From: Cladocopium goreaui
Taxonomy: Eukaryota > Sar > Dinophyceae > Suessiales > Symbiodiniaceae
Reading direction: 5' to 3'
Assembly (NCBI GenBank): GCA_947184155.2
Contig: CAMXCT020002023.1
Coordinates: 55,030-119,029, forward strand
DNA length: 64,000 nt
Every line of letters starts with the position of its first letter. Within the stretch, counting starts at the first letter, position 1. Shown piece by piece: positions 21,660 through 32,666 of the stretch. A program made the translations under genes and the position numbers. The notes under the pieces were generated by a model. The model saw nothing but the letters and a program-made list of their open reading frames with translations. It did not search any database and was not told the DNA's origin.

Positions 21660-24090
21660 TTTGTTGTTAACTCTGTCAGCAATTGCTTGGCGCATTTTCT
21701 TTCTGTTGTTCTGATAGCCATCATCAAATTTCCTTGCCACTGAAACATCTTGGTATTGGCCAGGAACATCACACCTATACAAAATTCTGTTCATCACTTT
21801 GACGATGCCCCACTTTTTCTTGTTTCCATTGGCAAGAAGATCAGGGTGCCCAGCTAGCCCAAGTCGCGCAGGCAAGGATTTGATGTCCCGAGCTACTTCG
21901 TACAAGTCCGCAACTTGCATGAGAGTGCTTGGGTCGATATCAATGTCCATGGTTAAACGCCACAGCCGACGGCTCAAGGAAATGACTGGTCCAGCAGAAT
22001 TTGGAGCAACTTTTCTCTTGAGAATTGAATGTGATGCTTCCAAATACCGCTCACTGACCTGCACCAATCTGAAACACCCTGCTAAATGCTCCAAAGAAGG
22101 CAAATTGCCCAAGGCTTCCCCTTCAATGAACCGATTGACCTCCACTCGTACAGGGGAACCATGGCTCAGCATTCGCTGGGATAAATGGTGGTGTTGCTTG
22201 TGAAGAAACTCAGACTGCCCATCCCAAAATTGCACTATTTCCATCATTTTTCGCCTCGCGCAACTCACATCAGCCAAACCCAAAACTGCAAGTTTGTATG
22301 GAAGACGTTGTGTATACTCCAACTTAATGGATATTTCCAACTCGATTGAAAGCTTTCCCTGTTCAAAATCTGAAACAAGTACACACCATTGGTCTGGCGA
22401 TAGGGGCTTGCGGTGGCTGATGAGCAAATGCATGTGGGCATTCTGATGGTTGGCCTCCAACACCTTTTGCATTCCATAGGCTACCAACTCCGGAAACTGT
22501 TTGCCCCGCATTGGGCAAGCAAAAGAATCATTGTCACCAACTTTGCAACCAAATAGTTTTGAAATGCTTGTGTACCTCTTCCGCTTGCGGGAAGACACTG
22601 CATGCCCGGGCCCAACAGCTTCTACTGTTTGGATCAAATCTGCATGGCAAGGACAAGACTCGCACCAGCTGCCCAAGTGTTCGACTGTGGTAGCAAGCCC
22701 GAGAACCATGTCAAAGTATGCCATGAAAAAGGAATCTGCCAACACAGCCGTTACATCGGCAGGCCTAAAGGAAGCAGCATCTTTCTCCTGCACATATGAC
22801 ATAAATGCGCGCTCATCCCACAAAGCTTGCAAATATGGAAGGACATCTTTCAGCCGGGCGCAAAATCGACATACTTCGCCCCAGCGGGCCAAGTACAAGC
22901 TTCCCAACTTGCGTCGCAGAAACAAGGCAGCAACTTCAGGAGGTGCATTGGGGCGCACACAGAAATTTATGAACCTGGTCAGGCGGCCTGCCTTCCAGAG
23001 GCCTTCAATGCTTTGGAGCTGGGAAAAAAAAATCGAAATATCGAAGCTTGGTGGATAATTCCTTCAATGAATTGTTTACCACATGCAATATGCCCGGAAC
23101 AGAGAATGCATTGGGCAGCAAACATTCTCCGTCAGCCCCATCCTCTTTCACTGGATCATCAGGAACCTCCGCAATAATTTGCAACTCCCTCTTCATTCCA
23201 ACTTCAAGTTCAACTGCAGCAACATCACTTTCAAGGTTCATATCATCACCATTGTCATCATAGGCACCGATGTCAGAATGCAAATCCACTGTTTGCAGCC
23301 AAGGAAGCAACAACTCTTGTACTTCATTGATACGGAAACCAGCCACATTGATCTCCGTTCCCATGTCAGAGCAAAATGAAAAAAAACTGCGCCGGTATTC
23401 CGACAAATGGAACTGCGATGCGCATCTCAACCAGAACTGGTACAGCAGGGCGCTGCATTTGTGAGCAACACTGGATGCTTGGTTGCCTAAAGCAGCAGGA
23501 GTAAAATCTTCCTTGCGTAAATGCCTTCGAAGGAAAGCATGGTCGTCTGCGCTTTCCGCACTCTGTTCATAAGTGTCTCCTACCTGCTTTCTGGTTTCAC
23601 ATTCTTCAATCATTCTCAAAACTCTTTGGAACAAGGGCCGCACATTCTCTTCAGAAATGAAATCGCAAGAGGACAAGAGAAAATCAAAACCGCATTGCGG
23701 ACTCGAATCACTTCCACCAAAGCGCACAAATCGTCCACTCTCTTGCCTTCGCCAAAGCAACAATGCTGCATCGAGAAGCAACCTGGCAAAATGCCGTTGA
23801 GATTTTACAGGGACGACATTGGGATGGCGAATCAAATCCTGGCAAATGTTCGACATCAAATTTGGAAAAAGCAACGAGATTGTATCCACAAACATTTTCT
23901 TCAAATTCACCGACGAAGGCACCAGTTGAGTCAATAGCATAACCTTCACCATGAACAAGGAAGAGTAAACTCGGCCGTTCAGCTTTTGAAAGACAGGGTC
24001 ATACAAGCAATCCAAATCCGGCAAGTTGGATGACACGTTTTGAAGCCAAGTTATGCAATACTCCAATTGCAACCGCTGCTCTTCCAACTC
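21660..24090 (-). pseudogene. Large interrupted ORF, segment 2 (middle)
   Basis: Two frames, 24090-23005 and 22958-21660, join across a single extra base in a run of nine A (plus strand 23024-23032); total length 2,431, one more than a multiple of three. The product is helix-rich, with an acidic patch (DDNGDDMNLESD), then RWGEVCRFCARL, SWCESCPCH and a long C-terminal region (NAHMHLLISHRKP ... RVEVNRFIEGEAL). I recognise no enzyme motif with confidence. Flanked directly by elements A and B. Unknown role; a mobile-element protein is possible because such ORFs seem to occur in many dinoflagellate copies. Confidence 0.6.
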
Positions 24091-24379
24091 TTATTTGTCT
24101 CTAAGGAAACCAGCTGTGAACCCTTTTCTCAACACCGGCCAAAACTATTTGTACGCATATATGATATTATGTAAACATACATATCAGTATCATATACGCC
24201 GTGGGTACGCAGATATACGAGTCAACACGTCAGTCCACCAGTCGCGTGTCCAAAAAACGTGTCCAAAAACATGCTCACAAAAAAGGACTCATGCTGAACT
24301 CTGAGGTGAATCGCACTTCACTCCCTTTTTTGTCACTCTAGCAGTTGGGAAATCTCAAAGCCGGATCCCGTCGTCGAAA
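24091..24379 (-). repeat. Element B: terminal repeat B2
   Basis: 289 bases; matches B1 at 24859-25147 with one visible substitution (TTATTT versus TTATTC near the outer edge). Confidence 0.92.
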
Positions 24380-24495
24380 AACGGTAGGGTTAGGCTAAAA
24401 TGCAAACAACATAGGAAATAACCCTCGCAGAGCGTCCGTTGTAACCTATCTGTGTTTGGGAAAAAAGGGTGGGAAAAACTAAAGTTTTGGGTGGG

Positions 24496-24858
24496 TAAAT
24501 CTCTCACTTGCAACTATTTTGCAAATGAAAGTCATTCCCTCACCTCCCTCCCAATCTTGAGGCGTGCGCGGACATACATATATGTATTCCTTGACACAGT
24601 GGTTTTTGTTGGTAGGTTTTGTTTGACAAAAACTCATCCAACAACAAAAACCCCAAATCACAAAATAAGGTCTCATATCCTCAGTTGTGATACTGTTCGT
24701 AAAACCAACGTCAAAAACATCTCAGTTTTACAAAGAGGTTTAAACAGTTTGACAGGTGTGAGTTTATGCCAGGGTCACAGCTTAATTTTTGTTGCACAAA
24801 AATTTTTCCTTTCGTTTACAAATAAAGGTGTCATCATCGCTTTGCAATGAGTAACCCC
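24496..24858 (-). repeat. Element B: internal repeat A2
   Basis: 363 bases, a copy of A1 at 32304-32666; ends exactly where B1 begins. Confidence 0.92.
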
Positions 24859-25147
24859 TTATTCGTCTCTAAGGAAACCAGCTGTGAACCCTTTTCTCAA
24901 CACCGGCCAAAACTATTTGTACGCATATATGATATTATGTAAACATACATATCAGTATCATATACGCCGTGGGTACGCAGATATACGAGTCAACACGTCA
25001 GTCCACCAGTCGCGTGTCCAAAAAACGTGTCCAAAAACATGCTCACAAAAAAGGACTCATGCTGAACTCTGAGGTGAATCGCACTTCACTCCCTTTTTTG
25101 TCACTCTAGCAGTTGGGAAATCTCAAAGCCGGATCCCGTCGTCGAAA
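24859..25147 (-). repeat. Element B: internal repeat B1
   Basis: 289 bases; copy of B2. The last eight codons of pol and its stop (25123) lie inside this repeat, so B2 carries a copy of the pol end. Confidence 0.92.
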
Positions 25148-28100
25148 CCCCAATGTCTCGATCCAGCTTTTCCCAACGCATCCCAAAGTGCAGACCATGA
25201 GACTGCTGATCTGACCACGCTTAAAGCGTCCATCTCTTCAGTGTCTAATCTGCTGGGAGCATCTGACAGGTTACTACTTGTAGGTACACGTGAAAACCAG
25301 ACCTTGACTTGACATGTCATCTCCTCCTCTATGAAAGCTTGCAAGATGGCTTGGCCAGGAACTGTGCAAGTGGAGGCTCTAATCAGGGCCCCTTTCGCCG
25401 CTTCATTGTCCAGGTAAAACACGCATTGACAATGGCCTATCAGGGCCTTCCAAGTGTGCATGGCACAAAGTACTGGTAGCAGCTCCAGTTCAAATATGGG
25501 ATGGGATGAACTGGCAAGAAAATACTTCATCCACGTCTCTGGCACCTGCTCCGACAGGTAATTGCAAACTTGGCCGTCAGGGCTCCCGAGCACAGCACCT
25601 ATTGATCCTACTTTCTGGTCTTCACCCTCACAAGCGCCATCTGTAAAGATCAGCCATGTAGAGAGGTTTGTGGACTGGATTTGAGTCGGCGGCGCTCCAA
25701 GTACTCTTTCTTTCAAAAAGGCAATTGCACTCATCTCAAAACCAGACAACCCTTCTTTCTGACGTCCACTCGATGCAATGCGGCTTATCACTCGCAAAGC
25801 CTGTTGTGCTATGCGGCCTTGAGCAAAACTCTCAAACCATTGAAGTCGACCCCTCAGTTTTTCCGCGTCTTTGCGCGACATTTTCTTCTCCCTCAGGATT
25901 TCATCCAAGCTATGTTGAAGCTCAGCTATTCTGCTGTCTGTATGCCCAACTGTAACCAGGTTGCCTCCACTGCCGGCTGGGTCAAGGTCTATCAAGACAC
26001 CCAGAGTTTTAACTTTGCAACTCCAGGCAACCGCTTTCTTCCCTTCTGTGGCAAACTGAAGACCTAACAGGTTGAAAAGGGTTTCCGCTGAAACTTCTGC
26101 GCTTTTCGAATTGGCCTGTTTGGAAAGCAAGGTATAGTCATCAAAGAAACTAGTCCAGCACAGCCTTAAGCCCACCACTCCAATGTACCATACGGCCATG
26201 GAGACTCTAAGGAAAGCTCCAACGGAGCCTACCGCTCCAAAAGGGAGCGCATTTGCTCCCATCAATCTCACCTTCTTGGCGCAGGCATCCCAAACAGCCA
26301 ACCGCAAAAGCTCGCGGTCCTGACTTCTTATCCCATACTGCTTGTAGGCGTTTTTCAGGTCGTAGGTTTTGCCTACAACTTGTTTCATAGCCCCTGGTCC
26401 CAAATGCGACATGCACCAACATATGTAAGCTGCCATCTCATCGACAGAGTGGACCTTCATCTTCTCGTTCACCCCACATGTTGCATTAAAACCACCAATT
26501 GAACAGTCATCAATCATGCGTATCTTTTCAGCTTGCCTCAAGCCAAACCTTTTTGCAAGTATCTTACCTTCCAGTTGTTCTGACTCGTCAAACCACACCC
26601 AACCCTTTTCAGCTTCTTCCAAGGATTGCTTCCAGACCTCATCCGCAAGCTCTGCATCGTTCTGTTCTGCCACCTGTTTAAGTATGCTTTTGTTGACCCC
26701 CTTTGCAAGCTTGCATGCAGACTCCAAACTGTGCGCAGGTCTTTTCAGGCACGCTGGGAAAACGTTCGACTTGGGCAACCAACCTGTCAAAGGAAAACCA
26801 GAACAAATTGTATCCACCAGCTCCTTGTCCGGATACTGCAGCTCTTGTAACATCTCCTTAAAAAGCAACAAGCTTTTGCCCTTCAGCACATGTCTCAAGT
26901 GCGGTTCTAGGTGCTGATGTAGCTTGTCTTCATCAGTGGTCAGCTCTTTGCATCTTTGCGTCCATCTTTGAAGAAACAATACTCTGGTTTTTACCACATG
27001 GTATGGTTCCTCCGCAAAGTTTTCATGTAACATTTTTGTCACAGCCTCATTCAGATGAATTGCAAGAGTTCGAGGATGGCCTGCCCCAATAGCACGCTCC
27101 AAAAAATCCCAAGGTGTCCTGGGTATTCCAACTGTGACAATTTCAGCATGAGTTTTCTCTGAACCTTTGCAACTTTCCAAAAGCGGTGAGTTCTTGTCAA
27201 TCTCGATGCTCTTGTTATCTGAAACCCAAAAACAAGCATGTTCATCGACCCGCACATTACCCCACTGGAGACGTCGCTGAACAATACGTGCACCTTTTGG
27301 CAAACTGTCGAAAATGGCTGTCTTTTCCGGGTCTGAAACTGCTTCAATTGCAAACAGTTTATAGTCTTGAAATTCACTCACCAGTGGTTTCATGCGTTTC
27401 CCTCTAGGTAGCATATTCAGTATCCATCTGTGCGAAGTCACATTGTCTGCAGGTAGTTGGTCCTGCAAAGTGTTAGGCTGCTCTGCACCGAGGCTTTTCG
27501 CATAGGAGAGCAAAATTGCAACCAGCCGCTTGCACAGAAGCATCGGATATGCCGCCTCCTCTGCTGTTGGAAAAGAGAGCTTCTGACCCACAGGCTTGGG
27601 GTTCCATTTGGCATGATCATGCCGTCCATCACAGAGTATGCTTAACTCGCCAAAAACATCTTGTGTGGCCCACCAAGTTGTGAGCTTGTTCCTGGAACCG
27701 CCATGCATGCAGTTGTGAAAATCAACTCGATACCCTTGGTCCAAGAGTTCCTCTATCTCCGGAAAAAACCAAAAAAGGGAGTTTGCAGGGTTCTCCACAG
27801 AGCATAGTATCTGCAACATCAAGCAAAGTCGCACAATTACTGCTGTTGCGGTGTAAACCAAATTGGCTGACTCAGTCCTCACTTTGTCCAGACCTTGGAG
27901 CCCATCCAGACCCATCGGTTTCTCCTTTGATCGGAGAGGAACTGGTATCTTGAAACCTTGCTTTGCAAAACTGCTCAGCTTCTTCTCCCTGGCTCGTGAA
28001 GCAGTGCCACAAGCCGGTGCCAGGTGTACCGCCAAGATGCGGTGTTTTTCCGTTTTGATCAGCTCTGTCAACGCTTCGACGTCCTCAGGGTTTGCTAGGT

Positions 28101-28476
28101 CGTATTGCGCCACAAAAATTTGTGAGGCTCTTGCACTTGTCTTGTCAATGGGCAAGATCTGTATGCCCACATCTCGAGCCACCTTTGAAAGCCTTGCTGT
28201 ACCTGCAAAAATTTCGAGAAACAATAAATCTGAAACGCTCATGCCTGTGAAACGTTTTGACACAGGAGTAGCTTTGTCCAGGTTCGGAGTGAAAACTTTC
28301 GCAACCGCGGCTGCACTGGAAGCCTCTAAGAGGCCCTCATCGGTTGTAGCGCTTGCACTTCTAGCATCACAGTGTTTTTCACTATGTTCTTGCTTTTTCA
28401 AAAATGCCTTTTTCACGCTTTTCAGTTTTCTCTTCAAGAAATCTGTAGACCGATGTTGCACGCTCGTTTCAGATAG
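25123..28476 (-). CDS. Element B pol: MTase-like domain, RT, RNase H (intact)
   Basis: 1,117 codons, directly in frame after the gag TGA (five codons before the GTG at 28461). Residues are counted from 28461. A C5-methyltransferase-like domain comes first: FLEIFAGTARLS (81-92, motif I), IDK acidic strand (~105), APACGTASRARE (Cys151, motif IV position), SVENPANSLFW (221-231, motif VI). A linker follows, then reverse transcriptase with VGKTYDLKNAYKQYG, NALPFGAVGS and SFFDDYTLL (~773), then RNase H with FTDGACEG, ELELLPVL, YLDNEAA and NLSDAPSR. Synthesises element DNA; the first domain may methylate DNA, bind nucleotide or be a remnant. No frame breaks. Confidence 0.88.
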   Translation of the reverse strand, partial: LSETSVQHRSTDFLKRKLKSVKKAFLKKQEHSEKHCDARSASATTDEGLLEASSAAAVAKVFTPNLDKATPVSKRFTGMSVSDLLFLEIFAGTARLSKVARDVGIQILPIDKTSARASQIFVAQYDLANPEDVEALTELIKTEKHRILAVHLAPACGTASRAREKKLSSFAKQGFKIPVPLRSKEKPMGLDGLQGLDKVRTESANLVYTATAVIVRLCLMLQILCSVENPANSLFWFFPEIEELLDQGYRVDFHNCMHGGSRNKLTTWWATQDVFGELSILCDGRHDHAKWNPKPVGQKLSFPTAEEAAYPMLLCKRLVAILLSYAKSLGAEQPNTLQDQLPADNVTSHRWILNMLPRGKRMKPLVSEFQDYKLFAIEAVSDPEKTAIFDSLPKGARIVQRRLQWGNVRVDEHACFWVSDNKSIEIDKNSPLLESCKGSEKTHAEIVTVGIPRTPWDFLERAIGAGHPRTLAIHLNEAVTKMLHENFAEEPYHVVKTRVLFLQRWTQRCKELTTDEDKLHQHLEPHLRHVLKGKSLLLFKEMLQELQYPDKELVDTICSGFPLTGWLPKSNVFPACLKRPAHSLESACKLAKGVNKSILKQVAEQNDAELADEVWKQSLEEAEKGWVWFDESEQLEGKILAKRFGLRQAEKIRMIDDCSIGGFNATCGVNEKMKVHSVDEMAAYICWCMSHLGPGAMKQVVGKTYDLKNAYKQYGIRSQDRELLRLAVWDACAKKVRLMGANALPFGAVGSVGAFLRVSMAVWYIGVVGLRLCWTSFFDDYTLLSKQANSKSAEVSAETLFNLLGLQFATEGKKAVAWSCKVKTLGVLIDLDPAGSGGNLVTVGHTDSRIAELQHSLDEILREKKMSRKDAEKLRGRLQWFESFAQGRIAQQALRVISRIASSGRQKEGLSGFEMSAIAFLKERVLGAPPTQIQSTNLSTWLIFTDGACEGEDQKVGSIGAVLGSPDGQVCNYLSEQVPETWMKYFLASSSHPIFELELLPVLCAMHTWKALIGHCQCVFYLDNEAAKGALIRASTCTVPGQAILQAFIEEEMTCQVKVWFSRVPTSSNLSDAPSRLDTEEMDALSVVRSAVSWSALWDALGKAGSRHWGFDDGIRL

Positions 28477-28482
28477 TCAGTT
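28471..28482 (-). promoter_or_regulatory. Candidate UGA readthrough site between gag and pol (element B)
   Basis: Minus strand AAC TGA CTA TCT. No other stop intervenes before pol and the frames are identical. UGA followed by CUA is an established readthrough context in RNA viruses and some cellular genes. Elements A (CAC TGA CTT, 17287-17295) and C (CAC TGA CCG, 47959-47967) have the same arrangement and share ACTGAC. Confidence 0.65.
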
Positions 28483-29832
28483 AACTCTGCAGGTGACCAA
28501 GCTGTGGTTCGATCGATGGCACTTGATACAGCAATGAACCCCCTTCTTGCATCTTCCATTTGTAACCTCAGATTTGCAGCCCGATTTGAGGTTGAATGCC
28601 CAGCAGATGGCTTGGCCACTTGGATCTCGTTGTGAGTATCCCTTCAACTCCTGTGGGCACATGGCTTTCGCCTTGGCTGACACCTTTGTGCGCTTTGCCG
28701 GACGTGGGTTTCCCGGCTGTGTTGGCCTTGTTGGAGGCGCACCAGAAGATGCTGGCTTGTCCGTCTCTTTAGCTGTCGAAGAGGAGGACTTTGGCAACGG
28801 CAAAAGAAACATAGTGATCCTTGGATCTGTCCTGAGCTCCTTGAGTTTCAACTCCATCGGGAACTCGCCCTTCTCGTTTGGCTGCAAGGATCCTTGCAGC
28901 TCTTGCGCCATTACCGTGAACAATTCACGGTCCGCACGGAGCACTTGCCCAGTGGACACTTTGGCAAATCCTGCTGGAGGTTCCCTTGTGATCTGCCCCA
29001 ACAATTGTTGTACCCAAATCTCGTGCTCTGCGTTGTTGATCAATGAGCACTGATCAAACGCCAGCCCGCGCCTTTGCAGCGCCCATTGGAGGTGAAGATC
29101 CGTTGATGTGTCTGTTGTCACCACATCTTCAACTGCTGACACTCTTACCATCTGTTGCTCAAGTGTCAAGGTCACTGGCTTGTCGCGCAACTGGTTCTGG
29201 ATCTCGGTGTCTCGTTTGCTGCATTTGCTAGGCGGGATCCACACCACACAATTCGTCTCCTTGATCTGAGCCACCAGGTCTATGAGGGAGAAAGATGGTT
29301 GAAGCTCCCCTTTTATTCTCATCCCCGGGAGCCTTTGTTCTTGGTCCCTTAGTCTGGCTGTCTTTTCAGCCACTGGTAGTTTCCTCGTTCCATCACCAGA
29401 AGTATCTGTAGCACGTGCTTTGAGGTCTGCCATCACAATGGCTGATGCTTCGAAGTGTAGCCTGCGCAATGCTGCTTGTACCCCAAAACTCATTGCATTG
29501 CCTCCATTCAGCCTTGTGGCAAATTCTGCAAATTGTTCATCTGTGGGCGGTGTCTGTGGCGTCCCTGCAGAGAAAGCTAATGCACTCAGGCTCTTGATGC
29601 CGTTGTCTGACAACAACGTAACTAAAGATCCGTCTGGGACCAGTTTGTTCCCATGTAGCTCGAATGCAGCTTCTGAGTCAGCCAACGACATGGCTTCCAA
29701 TCTAGCTGCACTCTCCTGTGGAACTATTCCATTGACCCTGACATTTTCAACATGAAAGAAACTCAAACATTCTTTGTTTGAAATCGGGATCAAATTGGCC
29801 CAAAAATCGTTGCGTGGTTTTTCCTCACCCAC
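28477..29832 (-). CDS. Element B gag with Cys/His finger
   Basis: 451 codons. The predicted fold is mostly helical with no membrane segment; a Lys-rich Pro/Ser linker precedes a C-terminal finger (CWAFNLKSGCKSEVTNGRC then GVHCC, and a second CxxCH...C set), the same place as in elements A and C. Nucleocapsid-like RNA binding is the expected role. Its stop is AAC TGA CTA, the best-known leaky stop context, and pol follows in the same frame. Confidence 0.75.
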   Translation of the reverse strand: MGEEKPRNDFWANLIPISNKECLSFFHVENVRVNGIVPQESAARLEAMSLADSEAAFELHGNKLVPDGSLVTLLSDNGIKSLSALAFSAGTPQTPPTDEQFAEFATRLNGGNAMSFGVQAALRRLHFEASAIVMADLKARATDTSGDGTRKLPVAEKTARLRDQEQRLPGMRIKGELQPSFSLIDLVAQIKETNCVVWIPPSKCSKRDTEIQNQLRDKPVTLTLEQQMVRVSAVEDVVTTDTSTDLHLQWALQRRGLAFDQCSLINNAEHEIWVQQLLGQITREPPAGFAKVSTGQVLRADRELFTVMAQELQGSLQPNEKGEFPMELKLKELRTDPRITMFLLPLPKSSSSTAKETDKPASSGAPPTRPTQPGNPRPAKRTKVSAKAKAMCPQELKGYSQRDPSGQAICWAFNLKSGCKSEVTNGRCKKGVHCCIKCHRSNHSLVTCRVN

Positions 29833-30241
29833 AGTGCCACATCCTAATGAAATTTCAGAAAAACAATGCAGGAGACTTGACCTGTATCGACCTATCTTCT
29901 GCGAGTCTCTTGAACCTTAACCCGCAGATGATTCCTCGATGTCAAATCTCCAAAAATTTGTCTGCGAGGAAAAATTGAATTCTTGCCACAGACCCTTTGT
30001 CGTGGTCATCTCCTTTATGTTTCCCATTTTTCAAACATGCACTCTGTCAGTTGCCAAGTTTCCCATGGAAACAGATCAACGCAGCCATGTTGAAAATGCA
30101 GCACATCTCAACCATGTTGTCTCCGTTTACAAAACGTTTCAACATGTTTGTCTTGTGGATATGTTGACATGCAAACAACGGAAAATAAACTGATGAAATG
30201 GATCGGCCGCTGAACCTTTTCAGACCATGGTCGACACTGCG

Positions 30242-32278
30242 TCAACTGTCCTTCAACCTGAAACATAACTTGCATTTTGCAGAGTCAAAACGGACAGCAC
30301 CATCGTGCCTGGCAAATGATCCTGAAATCCTTCGGCCGCACAACAAAACTCTCACATGCTCTTCATGTGAAAGATGAAACATTTTTGAATTGCAGTTCTG
30401 CCACAACTTCTTGTCATGTGGTAGATCTATGACATAATGACCAACAACTGGGCCCCATGCTTGACGTCCACCATCTGAACAGTCGCTTGAGTCCGTGGTC
30501 ACGTGTCCTTCATCATCTGTACTGTCCAAAGCAGGTTCATTCTGGTCTGCTGACATCTGAACTGGCTGACCTTCCTGACTGCCTACATGTTGCTCACTTG
30601 AGGTCTCAGCTCCATACTGACCTGCTGCCTGAACTTCTCGCGTCACTGCTGTTTCAACTCCAACTCGATCTAAGGACCCAGCCCCTGGTTTAAGCCTGCC
30701 GCTCCTCGTGTTGTCTGGTTCAAAAATACCTTCACGTATCTCTCTCAAGACATGTGCCAGCACTGCAAGAGGTCTAGCTACTGCATCACGACTGTAAACC
30801 AATGCAATGCGTATCTTGTTCGAGTGGTATCCAAGGGCCAGACGGTCCTCAATTGATGCTCCCCTTTTTGCCAAGAAAGACAAACAAGTGCATTTGCATG
30901 AGTGGCTGGTCAACTTGGCCTCACGCGCAGCAGTGTCACCTAACAGGTGCTTCAACCAAAGTTTTGCTTCCTGCGTGGTGACAGGACGCTTAGTCGCCTC
31001 CAGGTTTCTGTCAGGTGCAGGCATGAGCGGAAAACGACCCAGGTCTGAAATGTGCAACATGTCCCTCACCCTACACCACTGAAAAGCCCAATTGTCTGTT
31101 GTAACTCCATGAGCCGGTGCAGAAATTGGCAAAAACATGTGACGCAGGTGAAAAGCTCTTGCCGTTTTGTGTACAGCAGTTTTCAACTCCAGTGACTGAA
31201 TCTCACCGCTGTCATCGCGGTCAAGCATCATCTCTGCAGCGTGTTGTGCATCGGCCCATCTTGACCGCCGCCCGTAGATGCAGAACAGCAGCATACCTGC
31301 CATTGCCTTGTCCCACAACTCCTCTCCATCCCTGAGGACCTCATGCAGTTTCTTCAATTGCGAAACTGTAAAAGGCTCAGCCTGCCTAGGGCACGATTGA
31401 GGTTTCTGTGAAGCTGCGCCCAAACATCTCCTACTCACCACAACCTGCTGAAGCTCATCCAATCCCAGTACATGCCTAGCAAAAACCACGGCCTCAAAGT
31501 ACGCCTTAAGTCTTGATGGTGGTGCCTGCTTGTTGGGTTCCGTTTTCAAGAAGTTGTAAAATTCCTCCTCAGAACATGGAAAACCAGACCCTACCGCTCG
31601 AAGTGCTCCACAGAGGCTATTCAGGCTGTTAGCCCTTTTGATCAGCGTCTGAGGCGCCTTGTTGTAAAAGACATCAACCAGGATCTGAGCTTTTTCGGTA
31701 AACGTCCTTTTGTTGTGCAGTGACTGCAAAAGAACTGAATCACCTACATGCCATTGCTCAACCAAAGCAACCCAACGTCGTATACCAGTTTCCCACAACG
31801 ATTCTCTTTCTTCCTGCCAACTGCGTTCTGGCACATCTTTGTGTTGCAAGAAAGAAGTGATCAAGGGAAAAGTCTTGGTTGATACCCGCCTGTCCACCTC
31901 TGCACTGTCCGAGGCTTCTGCAACTGTCACAGCAGGTGTGGACATAGACCTCTTGAAACCTCTTGCCATCTGCTCCATGACGGTGACTCCAGGGTCAAGA
32001 AATTGATTCCAAAAATCTGTCTCCCATGGCAACTTGTAAACATCTGACCGCAAACTGTTCCATGCAGAATTCACAACAGCATCCACATTGTAATTGCTAG
32101 CCAATGCAACAGGTTGTTCAAACGATGGACAAGGCAGTGTTTCTGAAAAATCCGTAGGCAGCAAAGACGGTTCATAATATGGAGAGTTGTGCTCAAGTTC
32201 AGGGCCCCCAAACAGTCTATCCCCTTTAGGGCTGCCTGCGAAAGAAGGTCCACCAGGCTCCTCCTCTGCCACATCCAT
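30242..32278 (-). CDS. Element B tyrosine recombinase (intact)
   Basis: 678 codons starting 25 bases inside the inner edge of A1. The N-terminal half is helix-rich, consistent with a core-binding domain. Catalytic positions: Arg in GRRSRWADAQ (~340), HSCKC (~458, His-x-x-Lys), LGYHS, and Tyr in VYSRDAV (~494). After the catalytic domain there is an acidic Ser/Asp tract and a Cys/His-rich end (LSHEEHVRVLLCGR ... CKLCF). The 409 bases before gag (29833-30241) hold no gene. It should recombine the circular intermediate into the target. Confidence 0.82.
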   Translation of the reverse strand: MDVAEEEPGGPSFAGSPKGDRLFGGPELEHNSPYYEPSLLPTDFSETLPCPSFEQPVALASNYNVDAVVNSAWNSLRSDVYKLPWETDFWNQFLDPGVTVMEQMARGFKRSMSTPAVTVAEASDSAEVDRRVSTKTFPLITSFLQHKDVPERSWQEERESLWETGIRRWVALVEQWHVGDSVLLQSLHNKRTFTEKAQILVDVFYNKAPQTLIKRANSLNSLCGALRAVGSGFPCSEEEFYNFLKTEPNKQAPPSRLKAYFEAVVFARHVLGLDELQQVVVSRRCLGAASQKPQSCPRQAEPFTVSQLKKLHEVLRDGEELWDKAMAGMLLFCIYGRRSRWADAQHAAEMMLDRDDSGEIQSLELKTAVHKTARAFHLRHMFLPISAPAHGVTTDNWAFQWCRVRDMLHISDLGRFPLMPAPDRNLEATKRPVTTQEAKLWLKHLLGDTAAREAKLTSHSCKCTCLSFLAKRGASIEDRLALGYHSNKIRIALVYSRDAVARPLAVLAHVLREIREGIFEPDNTRSGRLKPGAGSLDRVGVETAVTREVQAAGQYGAETSSEQHVGSQEGQPVQMSADQNEPALDSTDDEGHVTTDSSDCSDGGRQAWGPVVGHYVIDLPHDKKLWQNCNSKMFHLSHEEHVRVLLCGRRISGSFARHDGAVRFDSAKCKLCFRLKDS

Positions 32279-32303
32279 GGCACCGCTCTAGCTACCCCCA
32301 AGC

Positions 32304-32666
32304 TAAATCTCTCACTTGCAACTATTTTGCAAATGAAAGTCATTCCCTCACCTCCCTCCCAATCTTGAGGCGTGCGCGGACATACATATATGTATTCCTT
32401 GACACAGTGGTTTTTGTTGGTAGGTTTTGTTTGACAAAAACTCATCCAACAACAAAAACCCCAAATCACAAAATAAGGTCTCATATCCTCAGTTGTGATA
32501 CTGTTCGTAAAACCAACGTCAAAAACATCTCAGTTTTACAAAGAGGTTTAAACAGTTTGACAGGTGTGAGTTTATGCCAGGGTCACAGCTTAATTTTTGT
32601 TGCACAAAAATTTTTCCTTTCGTTTACAAATAAAGGTGTCATCATCGCTTTGCAATGAGTAACCCC
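32304..32666 (-). repeat. Element B: terminal repeat A1
   Basis: 363 bases at the 5' end; identical to A2 as far as compared. Host ORF resumes at 32667. Confidence 0.92.

Larger units (their letters stand above)
24091..32666 (-). mobile_element. YR retrotransposon B (split direct repeats, youngest copy)
   Basis: 8,576 bases on the minus strand: A1 (32304-32666), YR, gag, pol, B1 (24859-25147), A2 (24496-24858), 116-base spacer, B2 (24091-24379). A1 and A2 appear identical and B1/B2 differ at one base, so insertion was recent. All three genes are full length. Removing the element joins the flanks between two codons (N-D before, E-L after) with no target duplication, which fixes both ends. This is the best candidate for an active copy in the window. 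Confidence 0.9.

Noticed and set aside
27863-28537. 224-codon plus-strand ORF
   Set aside because: Antisense to the methyltransferase-like domain of element B pol; composition is that of a shadow frame.
32583-32666. C-terminal end of the 313-codon ORF
   Set aside because: Those last codons are in repeat A1 of element B, so they are not part of the host protein.
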